A stretch of 36,147 bases of DNA from a bacterium (GTDB taxonomy: Bacteria; Acidobacteriota; Thermoanaerobaculia; Multivoradales; J023), in NCBI GenBank assembly GCA_024226315.1, contig JAAELT010000172.1, forward strand, positions 1 through 36,147. Reading direction: 5' to 3'. The translations under genes and the position numbers were made by a program. Under the pieces are notes generated by a model. The model ran no database searches. It saw only the letters and a list, made by a program, of their open reading frames with translations, and was not told the origin of the DNA. Shown here piece after piece: positions 28,575 through 36,147 of the stretch. Position 1 is the stretch's first letter; every line of letters starts with the position of its first letter.

Positions 28575-31500
28575 CTAGCGGGCCTCGGCCGACAGACCCG
28601 GGCAGAGGGTCTCGTACTCGATCTCCGGCGGGACGTACTCCGCCCATTCCTCGCTCGACAGGTTGCGGCCCGCCAGATCACAGACCTGGGCGGCGAGCGG
28701 ATCTGTGCTGGTGGGCCAGATGCGAACCGTGTCGTCGGCGCCGCCGGAGACCACCCGCGCGCCGCCGTCGACGAAGCCGACGGACCACACCCAGTCCTCG
28801 TTGTCGTCCAGCACGATCGGCTGCAGCTTGGCGGCCAGCTCCAGGTCCCACACGACGACCTTGCCGTCGAGGCTGGCAGAGGCCAGCTGCCTCGAGTCTC
28901 GTCCGAAATCGAGGCCGGTGACGCCCGATTCGTGCTGCAGTAGCTCGTGGGTTGGCGATGCGGTGGACACGGGATCGTCCCATACCAGGACCGGGCCGTC
29001 GCCGGTGCCGCCGGCGAGCTTGCCGTCGCCGCTGAATGCCACCGCCCGGATCTTGTTGCCGGCGCCGAGCTGCCGGGGCTCGGCGCCGGATTCGCGCAGA
29101 TCCCACAGCAGGATTCCCCGTTCGACGGCGGCCGCGGCCAGCAGGTCGCCTCCCGGAGCGAAGGCCAGAGCGTGGATGCGGCTACCCGGCTGGCCGGCGA
29201 GTGGCGCCAACTCGGTGCCGCCGTCGACCGCCCACAGCCGAAGCCTGCCAGAGGTGTCGCCAGACGCCAGCAAGCCGCCGCCGTCGAAGGCGAGTGCGTT
29301 GACGCTCTCGGCGCCTTTCGGAGCAGCGGCCGCTCCGTCCTCGACGGCGGCCGTCACCGGGACGATCAGGTCGCGCCGGGTGGCTTCCGGCCGCTGGTGC
29401 TCGAACAGCCGCAGCGAGCCGTCGAAGCCGCCCACGGCCAGCAGCTCGCCGCCGGCCGCGACCGATAGCGACCGGACCTCGGTCGCCGAATCGGCGACGA
29501 CGGTGGGACCGTCGGACGAGCTGAAATCGAAACGCAGCACTTTGCCGTCGGCGCCGCCGGTGAAGGCGACCCGACCCCGAGGCGCGGGGGTCAGCGCGCG
29601 CACCGCATCGCCGTGGTTACTGAAAGACGTCTTTTCGCCTTCCTCGAGGCGTCCCAACGTGAGCAACAGGGCCCGGAACACATCTGGGTCACTGCCTTCC
29701 CCGCCGCCCTGCCGATACAGCCGATGGGCCTGCAGAGCCAGCAGCGCCGACAACTGTTTCTGTTCCGCCTTGCGGAGCTGTGGCGCCTGCACCGCCAGCG
29801 CTCGCGACAGGGCCAGCAAGCCCAACCGGCTGGCCTCGGCACGCTGGCGCTTGGCCTCGGCTTCGGCCGCCTCCGCCTCCTTGCGAGCGGCTTCCGCCGC
29901 CTCGGCCTCGCGCTCGGCGCGCGCCTTCTGCTCCAATGCCTCTCTCTCCTGCTCCTTCGCCCGCTGCCGCTCCGCCACAGCGATCTGCTCCTGTTCTTCG
30001 GCGATCCGCTGTTGCTCCTCGGCCCGTTCACGCTCCTCCTCGGCCTTGCGTTGCTCCTCTAGCGCCTTGGCGCGCTCGTCCTCGGCCACCTGCCTTTGTT
30101 TTTCGACCTCGCGTTTCTGCCGGTTGGCCTCCTCGGCCTGACGCTCCGCTTCCTCCTGGGCGACCCTCGCATCCTCGGCCGCGACGTCGGCGATCATCTT
30201 CTGCTGGAACGAATACAGGCCGAAGCCGAGAATGATCAACGCCACAAACGCCGCGCCGTACATCATCCGCTTCGCCATCAGCAGCTGCTTGCGCCGCTGC
30301 CGCTCCTTCTCGGCGATCTCGAGCTCGTGCTCCTTCTCGGAGTACTTGAGGAACAGCATGGCGCGCTCGAAAGCGACGTCGTAGCGCACTGCCCAGTCCT
30401 CGGTCGGCTGGTTCTTCTCCCGCCAGTTTGCCGCGATCTGCAGCTCGGGGTCGCGGTACAGTCCCGCCTTGCCTTCTTGATACAAGGCCGCGGCCTTCGA
30501 CAGTCCCAGGTAGATCTGCGCCGAGCTGGCCTCCTCGCCGACCCACTCGATCAGCCGCTCCCAGGTGCGCATCAGGCTCTCGTGGGAGATGTCGATCACC
30601 GAGTCGGCGGAAAGCGGGGTGCCGGGCGGCGGCATCAGGAAGGTGCGGCCGGGAGCGCGGAAGCGCTCGATCACCGCGATCACCTCGTCCTGCTCGGCGC
30701 CGGTGAGCTCACAGATCTCCGCCAGCGGGGTCGGCCGCCGCACGCCGCGGGCGTCGGAGCCCGTGTCGGTGAGCGCTTTGAACATCAGCTCGGCGATGCG
30801 CTGCTCGCGCGCCGAGTCGAGCTCGCCAAAGGCTTCCTCGGCGTGCTGGGAGAGCGCCGCCTCCATGGTGCCGGTGGCCTCGTAGTGCCGCAGGTCGACC
30901 GGCTCGTCGTCGGCATGATGGCCTTCCCAGCGGTCCCAGGTGCGCATCAGGGCGTGCTGCAGAATAGGCAGCTGATCGGGATTGTCGCCGACGTCGTTGA
31001 GCAGACGCAGCACCAGCCGGGGCGAGATCTCGGCACCGCCCACCGCCACCGGCCCGACGATCGCCGCCTTGCGCTCCTCTCGCGTCATGCGCGGCACTAG
31101 GTACTGGCCGTCGTTGATCGCCTCTGCCAGGCCCGAGAACTCGGTGCAATTGCCGATGAAGTCCGAGCGCATGGTGAGCACCACGTAGACCGGCACTTCG
31201 TCCTGCTGCGTCGCCTCCAGCAACAGCTTCACGAAGGCCAGCGCCGAGTCTTTCGAGTCACGGATGCGGATGTTCTGCTTGAACCGGAACAGCTCCTCGA
31301 ATTGATCGGCCAGCACCAGCAGGTTCTCGCCCTCCTCCAGCCGAGCCTGGCGCACGGCCTCGACCAGGCCCAGGGCGCTGCGGTGCAGGGTGGTCTCGAG
31401 CAACGCCAGATTCATCTCGGCGAAGTCCTGCTCGTCGCTGCCCAGCACTTGCGGGTCGTTGAGCGCCGCCGCCAGGTTGCCGATCGGGTCGCTGCCGGGC

Positions 31501-31757
31501 CGCATCACCGCCACCCGCCAGCTCGACCCCGCCTTGGTCATGAAGCCGCTGTAGAGCGACGGGATCAGTCCCGAACGGATGAGCGACGACTTGCCGCTGC
31601 CGGAGGTGCCGACCACCGACAGGAAGCGGGTCTTGCGCAAGCGTGTGAGCAGCTCGTCGATCTGGTCCTCGCGGCCGAAGAACAGGTGGTCCTCGTCGGG
31701 CTCGAATGCCCGCAGCCCCGGGAACGGGTTGGGGCTCTCGCTGGTGTCGTCGAACAT
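28575..31757 (-). CDS. nSTAND1-like NTPase with membrane helix, coiled coil and WD40 repeats
   Basis: This 1060-residue protein combines a signalling ATPase with a WD40 sensor. NPFPGLRAFEPDEDHLFFGR at 9-29 is the usual entry to nSTAND1 domains. Walker A is GTSGSGKSS (50-58); Walker B is LLVLADQFEEL near 145-155. A winged-helix-like region follows to about 400. One membrane helix (about 497-516, AAFVALIILGFGLYSF) separates this from a long Glu/Arg/Ala coiled coil (about 520-650). WD40 repeats follow (about 700-1035; LRLFEH, LRLWAV, ILLWDL, VLVWDD, VVVWDL, VRIWPT). The start is 9 bases after the TIR stop, with AGGA overlapping that stop, so the two are coupled. Such proteins oligomerise on sensing a trigger; the trigger is unknown. 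Confidence 0.88.
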   Translation of the reverse strand: MFDDTSESPNPFPGLRAFEPDEDHLFFGREDQIDELLTRLRKTRFLSVVGTSGSGKSSLIRSGLIPSLYSGFMTKAGSSWRVAVMRPGSDPIGNLAAALNDPQVLGSDEQDFAEMNLALLETTLHRSALGLVEAVRQARLEEGENLLVLADQFEELFRFKQNIRIRDSKDSALAFVKLLLEATQQDEVPVYVVLTMRSDFIGNCTEFSGLAEAINDGQYLVPRMTREERKAAIVGPVAVGGAEISPRLVLRLLNDVGDNPDQLPILQHALMRTWDRWEGHHADDEPVDLRHYEATGTMEAALSQHAEEAFGELDSAREQRIAELMFKALTDTGSDARGVRRPTPLAEICELTGAEQDEVIAVIERFRAPGRTFLMPPPGTPLSADSVIDISHESLMRTWERLIEWVGEEASSAQIYLGLSKAAALYQEGKAGLYRDPELQIAANWREKNQPTEDWAVRYDVAFERAMLFLKYSEKEHELEIAEKERQRRKQLLMAKRMMYGAAFVALIILGFGLYSFQQKMIADVAAEDARVAQEEAERQAEEANRQKREVEKQRQVAEDERAKALEEQRKAEEERERAEEQQRIAEEQEQIAVAERQRAKEQEREALEQKARAEREAEAAEAARKEAEAAEAEAKRQRAEASRLGLLALSRALAVQAPQLRKAEQKQLSALLALQAHRLYRQGGGEGSDPDVFRALLLTLGRLEEGEKTSFSNHGDAVRALTPAPRGRVAFTGGADGKVLRFDFSSSDGPTVVADSATEVRSLSVAAGGELLAVGGFDGSLRLFEHQRPEATRRDLIVPVTAAVEDGAAAAPKGAESVNALAFDGGGLLASGDTSGRLRLWAVDGGTELAPLAGQPGSRIHALAFAPGGDLLAAAAVERGILLWDLRESGAEPRQLGAGNKIRAVAFSGDGKLAGGTGDGPVLVWDDPVSTASPTHELLQHESGVTGLDFGRDSRQLASASLDGKVVVWDLELAAKLQPIVLDDNEDWVWSVGFVDGGARVVSGGADDTVRIWPTSTDPLAAQVCDLAGRNLSSEEWAEYVPPEIEYETLCPGLSAEAR

Positions 31758-31766
31758 CGGTCCGCG

Positions 31767-33305
31767 CTAGTCCTGCAAATGTTGAAGGAAGGGGGCCAGA
31801 GCCGATGGCTCGAAGTCCTGCTGCTGGGGGATCACCAGCGCTTCGCGGGTGCGCACGCGGCGCTTCTGGGGCGTCGCCGGCGGGGCGACGTAGATCGCCT
31901 TGGCACGCAGCGGCTTGGTGCGGCCGAAGGCGGCGCTCTTCTGCATCTCCCGCAGCTTGCGGCGCAGCCACAGCTCGTTGCCGGCACCGTAGTAGAAGAG
32001 GATAGCGTCACAGATCACCAGGTTCTCCTCGTGATCCTTGCGCACCTGGGCCTCGTCGCCCTCGAAGACCGGCACCGTGACCTCGAAGCCCTGGTCGTAG
32101 AGATAATCCTCGAGCGCCAGCGTATGGTCGAGATCACGCTGGTCGCAGATCACGTAGATCCGGCACAGGTCGTCGTCGTCCAGGTCGCCGGCGGCAGCGC
32201 CTGCCGACTCCTCCTCTTCTTCCTCTTCCTCTTCCGGCTCGAGCTTCTTGTGGATCGCCGACTTGAAGTCCTCGAGCGACGTCTCCAGGATGTCCGCTCC
32301 CTGCTGGATCCTGGGGTCGTTCTGAAGGCTCTCGATGAAACGGCGCTGGCGCTCGTCCTCGGTGCCGAGCCCGGGCGGAATCCAGATCAAGCGCAGGAAG
32401 TCCTCGGCCTGGCCACGGCCGATGGCGAGCTCGTTCTGCAGCACCACCATCGACTCGGTGGCACCCTCCGGCACGATGCCGTAGTTGCGGCCCACCAGGT
32501 GCACGGAGAGCTGGCAGCGCGCGAGGTCGTCGGTGACCAGCGCCTCGGCCTCGGGCGCGATCAGCGGCAACGGGCGATCGGGCAGCACCCTGTAGCCGTG
32601 GCCCTGAAGCTCGCGCTTGATCGAATCGCGCTCGGACTTGAGATCGAAGGTGGTCTCGGCCAGGAAGACGATCGGCGAATCGCCCGCCCGTGCCGAAACG
32701 GCGCCCGACTCGCCCCCGGCCACGGCGCCAGTGCCGGTGCCGGTGCCGGGCGAGGCGGCTTCGAGCAGGCCCAGGGCCTCGGTGATGTCGTGGGCCAGGT
32801 CGTCGAGCCGTGCCCAGTATTGTCTCGAGTCGTCGGGCCCGGAGGACTGACTCAGCTCGCGGGCGCGGCCGGTCTCCGGGTCGACGATGAAGAAATCGTA
32901 GCCCAGCACCTGCTGCAGCTCGGATGGATGCTGTTCCAGCGGGATCTGGGTCTTGACCACCTTGAAGACCCGGATCTTGTCGCCGACGCGCGCGCCGCCC
33001 GAGCTCTCCGAGGCCTTGAAGAACTCGCGCAGCTCACGGGTGCACCAGTCCGAGTTGACGTAGCGCGGAGAGAGCACCGAGACCAGCAGGCCGACCTGGG
33101 CGAGCCGATCGAGGAGCTTGTCGGAGAAGACGTCGTTGCCCTGCAGCTTGGGATCGCGCCAGATCTTCGGCTGCTTGCCCAACAGCTGCGCCAGGCGAAT
33201 CTCCAGGGCGCGATGGAGATTCGAGATCCACCCTTTCTGCCCTTCGACGAGTGCCTGATCGTCAATGTGAGCGTAGCTGACAAAGAGGTCGCTTTCGAAT
33301 TCCAT
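31767..33305 (-). CDS. TIR-domain protein with DUF4062-like middle and second TIR-like domain
   Basis: The protein has 512 residues in three Rossmann-like blocks. The N-terminal TIR domain (1-150) has LFVSYAHIDD, KIWRDPKLQGND, LVSVLSPRYVNSDWC and TREL; the Glu there is the usual NAD-cleaving residue. The middle block (about 212-345) starts SPIVFLAETTFDLKSERDSI and matches the DUF4062-like domains often paired with TIR. A run of acidic residues at about 354-364 leads to a third block (about 383-512), RIYVICDQRDL through AILFYYGAGNELWLRRKL, which looks TIR-like. It is immediately upstream of the STAND gene, so they probably form one module in which STAND assembly activates TIR. No clear ribosome site precedes the ATG. 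Confidence 0.85.
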   Translation of the reverse strand: MEFESDLFVSYAHIDDQALVEGQKGWISNLHRALEIRLAQLLGKQPKIWRDPKLQGNDVFSDKLLDRLAQVGLLVSVLSPRYVNSDWCTRELREFFKASESSGGARVGDKIRVFKVVKTQIPLEQHPSELQQVLGYDFFIVDPETGRARELSQSSGPDDSRQYWARLDDLAHDITEALGLLEAASPGTGTGTGAVAGGESGAVSARAGDSPIVFLAETTFDLKSERDSIKRELQGHGYRVLPDRPLPLIAPEAEALVTDDLARCQLSVHLVGRNYGIVPEGATESMVVLQNELAIGRGQAEDFLRLIWIPPGLGTEDERQRRFIESLQNDPRIQQGADILETSLEDFKSAIHKKLEPEEEEEEEEESAGAAAGDLDDDDLCRIYVICDQRDLDHTLALEDYLYDQGFEVTVPVFEGDEAQVRKDHEENLVICDAILFYYGAGNELWLRRKLREMQKSAAFGRTKPLRAKAIYVAPPATPQKRRVRTREALVIPQQQDFEPSALAPFLQHLQD

Positions 33306-33488
33306 GGCTCGGGCGGGGGAAGCTGTCGGCCGTGCCTGCTCCCCCAGAGTGGACGCTCCCTTCTCTGGAGACCAGAAGTTCCTCTACTAGAGATCTCGAT
33401 TCAACGCCTCGCCACCCCGTAGAACCATTCTACCTGATCGCAGAATGGCCGGGGGAAGCTGGCGTGGGAGCGAGCCGCGGGCGGTGGT

Positions 33489-34652
33489 CTACTTCAGGAC
33501 GTCGCGGACCATGTCGGCGGACACGGTCAGGCGCCAACCGCCGTCGTCGCGGGCCTCGAGCTTGTCGTCGTGCCAGGGATCGAACTCGTAGGGATTGATC
33601 AAGTCGGTGAAGATCGGCCGCAGGGCGCGGGCGCCGGTGCGGCTGTCTTTGGCCGCCGCTTCGGCGATCAGCGCGGCCGCCAGGTCGTCGATCTCGAGCT
33701 CGATGTCGTGCACCTCGAAGAAGCGCCGGGTGCGCACGAACGGCGACTCGAAGGACTTCAGCAGGATCTCCCTGAGGACGTCGATCCCCAGGTCCCGGAG
33801 CAGCACGGTGCTCTCGAACCTGGCCATGAACTGCGGCACCATGCCGAAGTCGAACAGGTCCTTGGGCTTCAGGTAGGTTGCCAGCGAGAAGTAGGTCTCC
33901 ATCCGCACCTTGCCCTCGGCCGTGCGGATGGTCTTGGTGCGCAGCCTCTCGCCGCTGCCCGGCTTCAATACCCGGTTGTAGACCTGGTCGTACAACCCTT
34001 CGAAAGCGCCGCCGCAAATGAACATCATGTGGCCGGTGTCGATGTCCAGCGTCACTTCCTTCTCTTCGCCGTCGACCCAGGCGTGCACCTGATAGGCCAA
34101 CTGCTCGCCCTCCATCAGCGTCAGCAGCCCCTGCTGCAGCACCACGCCGATGGCGTTGGGTTTGCCGGCGACCACCGCCGCCATCTTGTCGATCTCGTCG
34201 ACGCAGATGGTGGCGCGCTCGATCGCATGCTTGAGCGCCGCAGGCGACGGTTTGTGGCCGGCGAGCGAACGGGCGCGCTGCTCCACCGCCTTGAGCAGGC
34301 GGCTGGGACGGAACTCCATGCGGTCGACGTCGACCAGCAGATTGGCGTTGATGATGGTGACGGCGCGGAACGGCTGGTACTCCGGCACCTCGTTGTACAG
34401 CCGCTGGATGTTGTTCATCACCGTCGTCTTGCCGGTACCCGAGTTGCCGATCATCAGCAGGTTGCCGGGCATCCTGCCGGTGGTGTGCTTGTAGACCGCG
34501 ACCGAGACGAAGCGCAGGGCCTGGTCCTGCCCCAGGACTCCGTGCTTGAGCTCCGCGAAGATCTCGGGCGGCTTGATGTCCTCGAAGCGGCGCAGCTCCG
34601 GGCTGCCGGCGGCTTCGCTATCGACCAACTTGACGGCTTGCATGGTAGACAT
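33489..34652 (-). CDS. ClpX-like AAA+ ATPase lacking pore and ClpP-docking motifs
   Basis: The protein has 387 residues. Walker A is GNSGTGKT (69-76) and Walker B is ICVDEIDK (149-156). FICGGAFEGL matches the ClpX sensor-1 segment, GMVPQFMARF the arginine-finger region, and TGARALRPIF the sensor-2 helix. The N-terminal zinc-binding domain of ClpX is absent. The GYVG pore loop is not visible where expected (near 108-118), nor is the IGF loop for ClpP. It is therefore probably a remodelling ATPase that does not feed ClpP. CCGGAG lies about 9 bases before the ATG at 34652. It sits 183 bases upstream of the TIR gene on the same strand. A role in a TIR/STAND system is inference from position. Confidence 0.82.
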   Translation of the reverse strand: MSTMQAVKLVDSEAAGSPELRRFEDIKPPEIFAELKHGVLGQDQALRFVSVAVYKHTTGRMPGNLLMIGNSGTGKTTVMNNIQRLYNEVPEYQPFRAVTIINANLLVDVDRMEFRPSRLLKAVEQRARSLAGHKPSPAALKHAIERATICVDEIDKMAAVVAGKPNAIGVVLQQGLLTLMEGEQLAYQVHAWVDGEEKEVTLDIDTGHMMFICGGAFEGLYDQVYNRVLKPGSGERLRTKTIRTAEGKVRMETYFSLATYLKPKDLFDFGMVPQFMARFESTVLLRDLGIDVLREILLKSFESPFVRTRRFFEVHDIELEIDDLAAALIAEAAAKDSRTGARALRPIFTDLINPYEFDPWHDDKLEARDDGGWRLTVSADMVRDVLK

Positions 34653-34895
34653 GGTAGTGGACTCCGGAATGACTCGTGAGATGTCAGTGTAGGGCTGCTC
34701 GGCGGCAGACGGCGCTCGAGATCAGGAGCGAGGCATACCGCCCGCGCCCGATTCTACGAAGCGGCAGGGCCGCGCGCCTATGGCCCATCAGGGTTACGCG
34801 CCAGAAAAGCTCCGAAACCCTCCCGGCTGTTGTAGCATCGCAACCTTACGAGCCGTGTGAAGAAAATCAGAAAACGCGACAGAGTGACACTCCCC

Positions 34896-35261
34896 ATGAG
34901 CGCGCTGACCTACAAGATCCTACACCTCCTGGGCGTCCTGCTCGCCTTCACCGCCCTGGGCGGCGCCACGCTGCGCGCCCTGGCCGGCACCGGCGAAGAC
35001 GCCGCCGGCCGCAAGCTGGCCGGCATCACCCATGGCGTCGCCCTGCTCTTGATCCTGATCTCGGGCTTCGGCATGCTCGCCAAGCTCGGCTACGACTTCC
35101 CGTTCCCACTGTGGGTGTGGCTCAAAATCGTCATCTGGCTGCTGATCGGCGCCTCGGTCGCCGTCATCCGACGACTGCCGGCCCAGGCCACGACGTTCTG
35201 GTTCGCGCTTCCCGTCCTCGGCGCGACCGCCGCCTACCTGGCGATCTACAAACCGTTCTAG
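34896..35261 (+). CDS. Small four-helix membrane protein
   Basis: The protein has 121 residues from the ATG at 34896; a GTG at 34857 would add 13 basic residues. Four membrane helices lie at about 5-26, 42-62, 67-87 and 95-115, joined by short loops. The first helix carries His9 and the second follows His40, so heme or metal binding is conceivable, but no family motif is recognised. It is divergent from the ClpX-like gene. Neither start has a clear ribosome site. Confidence 0.6.
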   Translation: MSALTYKILHLLGVLLAFTALGGATLRALAGTGEDAAGRKLAGITHGVALLLILISGFGMLAKLGYDFPFPLWVWLKIVIWLLIGASVAVIRRLPAQATTFWFALPVLGATAAYLAIYKPF

Positions 35262-35302
35262 TGGGCCGCTCGTTGTACTCGCGACCCACAAGGCAGCTCC
35301 AA

Positions 35303-35319
35303 GCCGCGGGTGCCGCGGC
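35303..35319. repeat. Perfect 7-bp hairpin between the last two genes
   Basis: GCCGCGG-GTG-CCGCGGC lies 42 bases after the membrane-protein stop. No T-run follows, so it is not a convincing intrinsic terminator. Confidence 0.4.
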
Positions 35320-35343
35320 ACACCAACAGATTCGGCAAACCCT

Positions 35344-36147
35344 ATGCGAGACGACACAGTGGACGATCCTACCGCTGAGAACAAATCAGGCGGCGCTACG
35401 CGAGACGACGCAGTGGCCGATCCTACCCCTGGCTCCCGCCTGTCGCTCGGCGCCAGGATCTTCCTCGCCAGCGCGCTGATCGTCACCCTGGCGGTGGCGG
35501 CGGCGGTGGCGGTCACCCATCTGCTCGGCAGCCAGGTAGCCGAGCGCGCGGTGCGCGACAGCCTGGCACGCTCGAGCTGGGTACAATCGACCTTCCAGGA
35601 CAGCCAGCTCGAAGAGCTGTTGCTGGCTTCGCGCCTGGTGGCCGGCGATCCGGCGTTCTTCGCCTACCTCGCCGATTCCATCGATCGCGGCGACGTCGCT
35701 TCGTTGCGCGACGCACTTCAAGACCGCCGGAGCGACCTCGGCGATTTCGTGATGGTGCTCGACCCGGACGGTTTCGTGCTGGTGCAGGCCGGCGAGCTGT
35801 TGCCCCTGGAGGAAGACGTCTCGGCCGACCCGCTCTACCTCAAGGCGCTCGAAGAGTTCGACTCCGCCGGTCAGTGGGCGCGCGGCGATCGGCTGTTCAA
35901 CGCCGCCGCGGTGCCGATCGCCGCCGGCGGCGTGCTGCAGGGCTTCCTGGTCGCCGCCGAGGCGATCGACGACGCCCGCGCCGACGAGCTGCGGCGGGTC
36001 AACGGCACCGAGGTCACTTTCGTTCTGACCCCGCCGGACGGCGCGCCAACCCGCGTCGCGACCACGCTGGAGGCCGACATGGCCGACGGCCTGGTAGCCG
36101 CGGTCGCTGCCCAGCCGGGTCTGCTCGGCCCCGCCGTCGGGCCGGTG
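35344..36147 (+). CDS. Membrane sensor protein, N-terminal part only
   Basis: The frame is open from the ATG at 35344 to the window end (268 residues). Residues 1-34 are acidic and disordered, encoded in part by a 54-base-spaced direct repeat (35347-35373 and 35401-35427). A membrane helix follows at about 37-58. An extracytoplasmic segment comes next (about 60-268) with FVMVLDPDGFVLVQAG and a later GVLQGFLVAAEAID strand pair, as in Cache/PAS-like sensor domains. The output domain lies beyond the window; histidine kinase, Ser/Thr kinase, cyclase and chemoreceptor are all possible. No ribosome site is clear, and a GTG at 35413 after the repeat is an alternative start. Confidence 0.7.
   Translation, partial: MRDDTVDDPTAENKSGGATRDDAVADPTPGSRLSLGARIFLASALIVTLAVAAAVAVTHLLGSQVAERAVRDSLARSSWVQSTFQDSQLEELLLASRLVAGDPAFFAYLADSIDRGDVASLRDALQDRRSDLGDFVMVLDPDGFVLVQAGELLPLEEDVSADPLYLKALEEFDSAGQWARGDRLFNAAAVPIAAGGVLQGFLVAAEAIDDARADELRRVNGTEVTFVLTPPDGAPTRVATTLEADMADGLVAAVAAQPGLLGPAVGPV

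Noticed and set aside
33425..33448. Terminator between the ClpX-like and TIR genes
   Set aside because: A 7-bp CCATTCT/AGAATGG stem exists with a 10-base loop, but only two T residues follow, so it is too weak to call.

Overview
The window is GC-rich and tightly packed. Its protein families point to an uncultivated-type Acidobacteriota genome, most likely of the Thermoanaerobaculia kind. The main pointers are a secreted kelch protein with a Solibacter-type C-terminal domain and twin 'NWEMLVKVLDGC' domains, and a TIR plus nSTAND/WD40 gene pair. This placement is inference from family content; there is no rRNA or other marker here.

Layout. 1-3.1 kb (minus strand) holds an ABC-2-type exporter (ATPase, then permease) followed by a truncated esterase. 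A 152-bp MITE-like inverted repeat sits between ATPase and permease. 3.5-7.1 kb is a mobile, repeat-rich patch. It has a REP-associated (Y1/RAYT-like) transposase, several small hairpins with a conserved TCTGG/CCAGA loop, an adenosine-deaminase-family lipoprotein flanked by them in inverted orientation, and a 75-residue orphan protein. 7.13-7.57 kb holds the oddest element: about eleven degenerate units in a strict 40-bp register, most with a self-complementary core whose sequence changes from unit to unit. It is followed by an unrecognised helical protein (7871-8662) with its own ribosome site and a strong terminator. 8.7-13.5 kb has the kelch protein and a divergent membrane protein with a CBS-like tail.

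13.5-34.7 kb is a 21-kb run of five minus-strand genes: a ClpX-like AAA+ ATPase, a TIR protein, an nSTAND1-like ATPase with WD40 repeats, a TonB-dependent receptor, and a complete four-module NRPS (A-T, three C-A-T, TE). The receptor and NRPS overlap (TGATG), so they are probably made together. Binding-pocket residues suggest Pro-like, beta-alanine-like, uncertain (Ser-like) and Pro-like monomers, so the product may be a small proline/beta-alanine tetrapeptide. The receptor may import or sense it. The TIR and STAND genes look like a signalling or immune pair; whether they belong functionally with the NRPS is open. The window ends with a small four-helix membrane protein and the start of a membrane sensor protein, both on the plus strand.

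The two most interesting items are the 40-bp palindrome array with its neighbouring orphan gene, and the receptor-NRPS pair downstream of the ClpX-like/TIR/STAND block.
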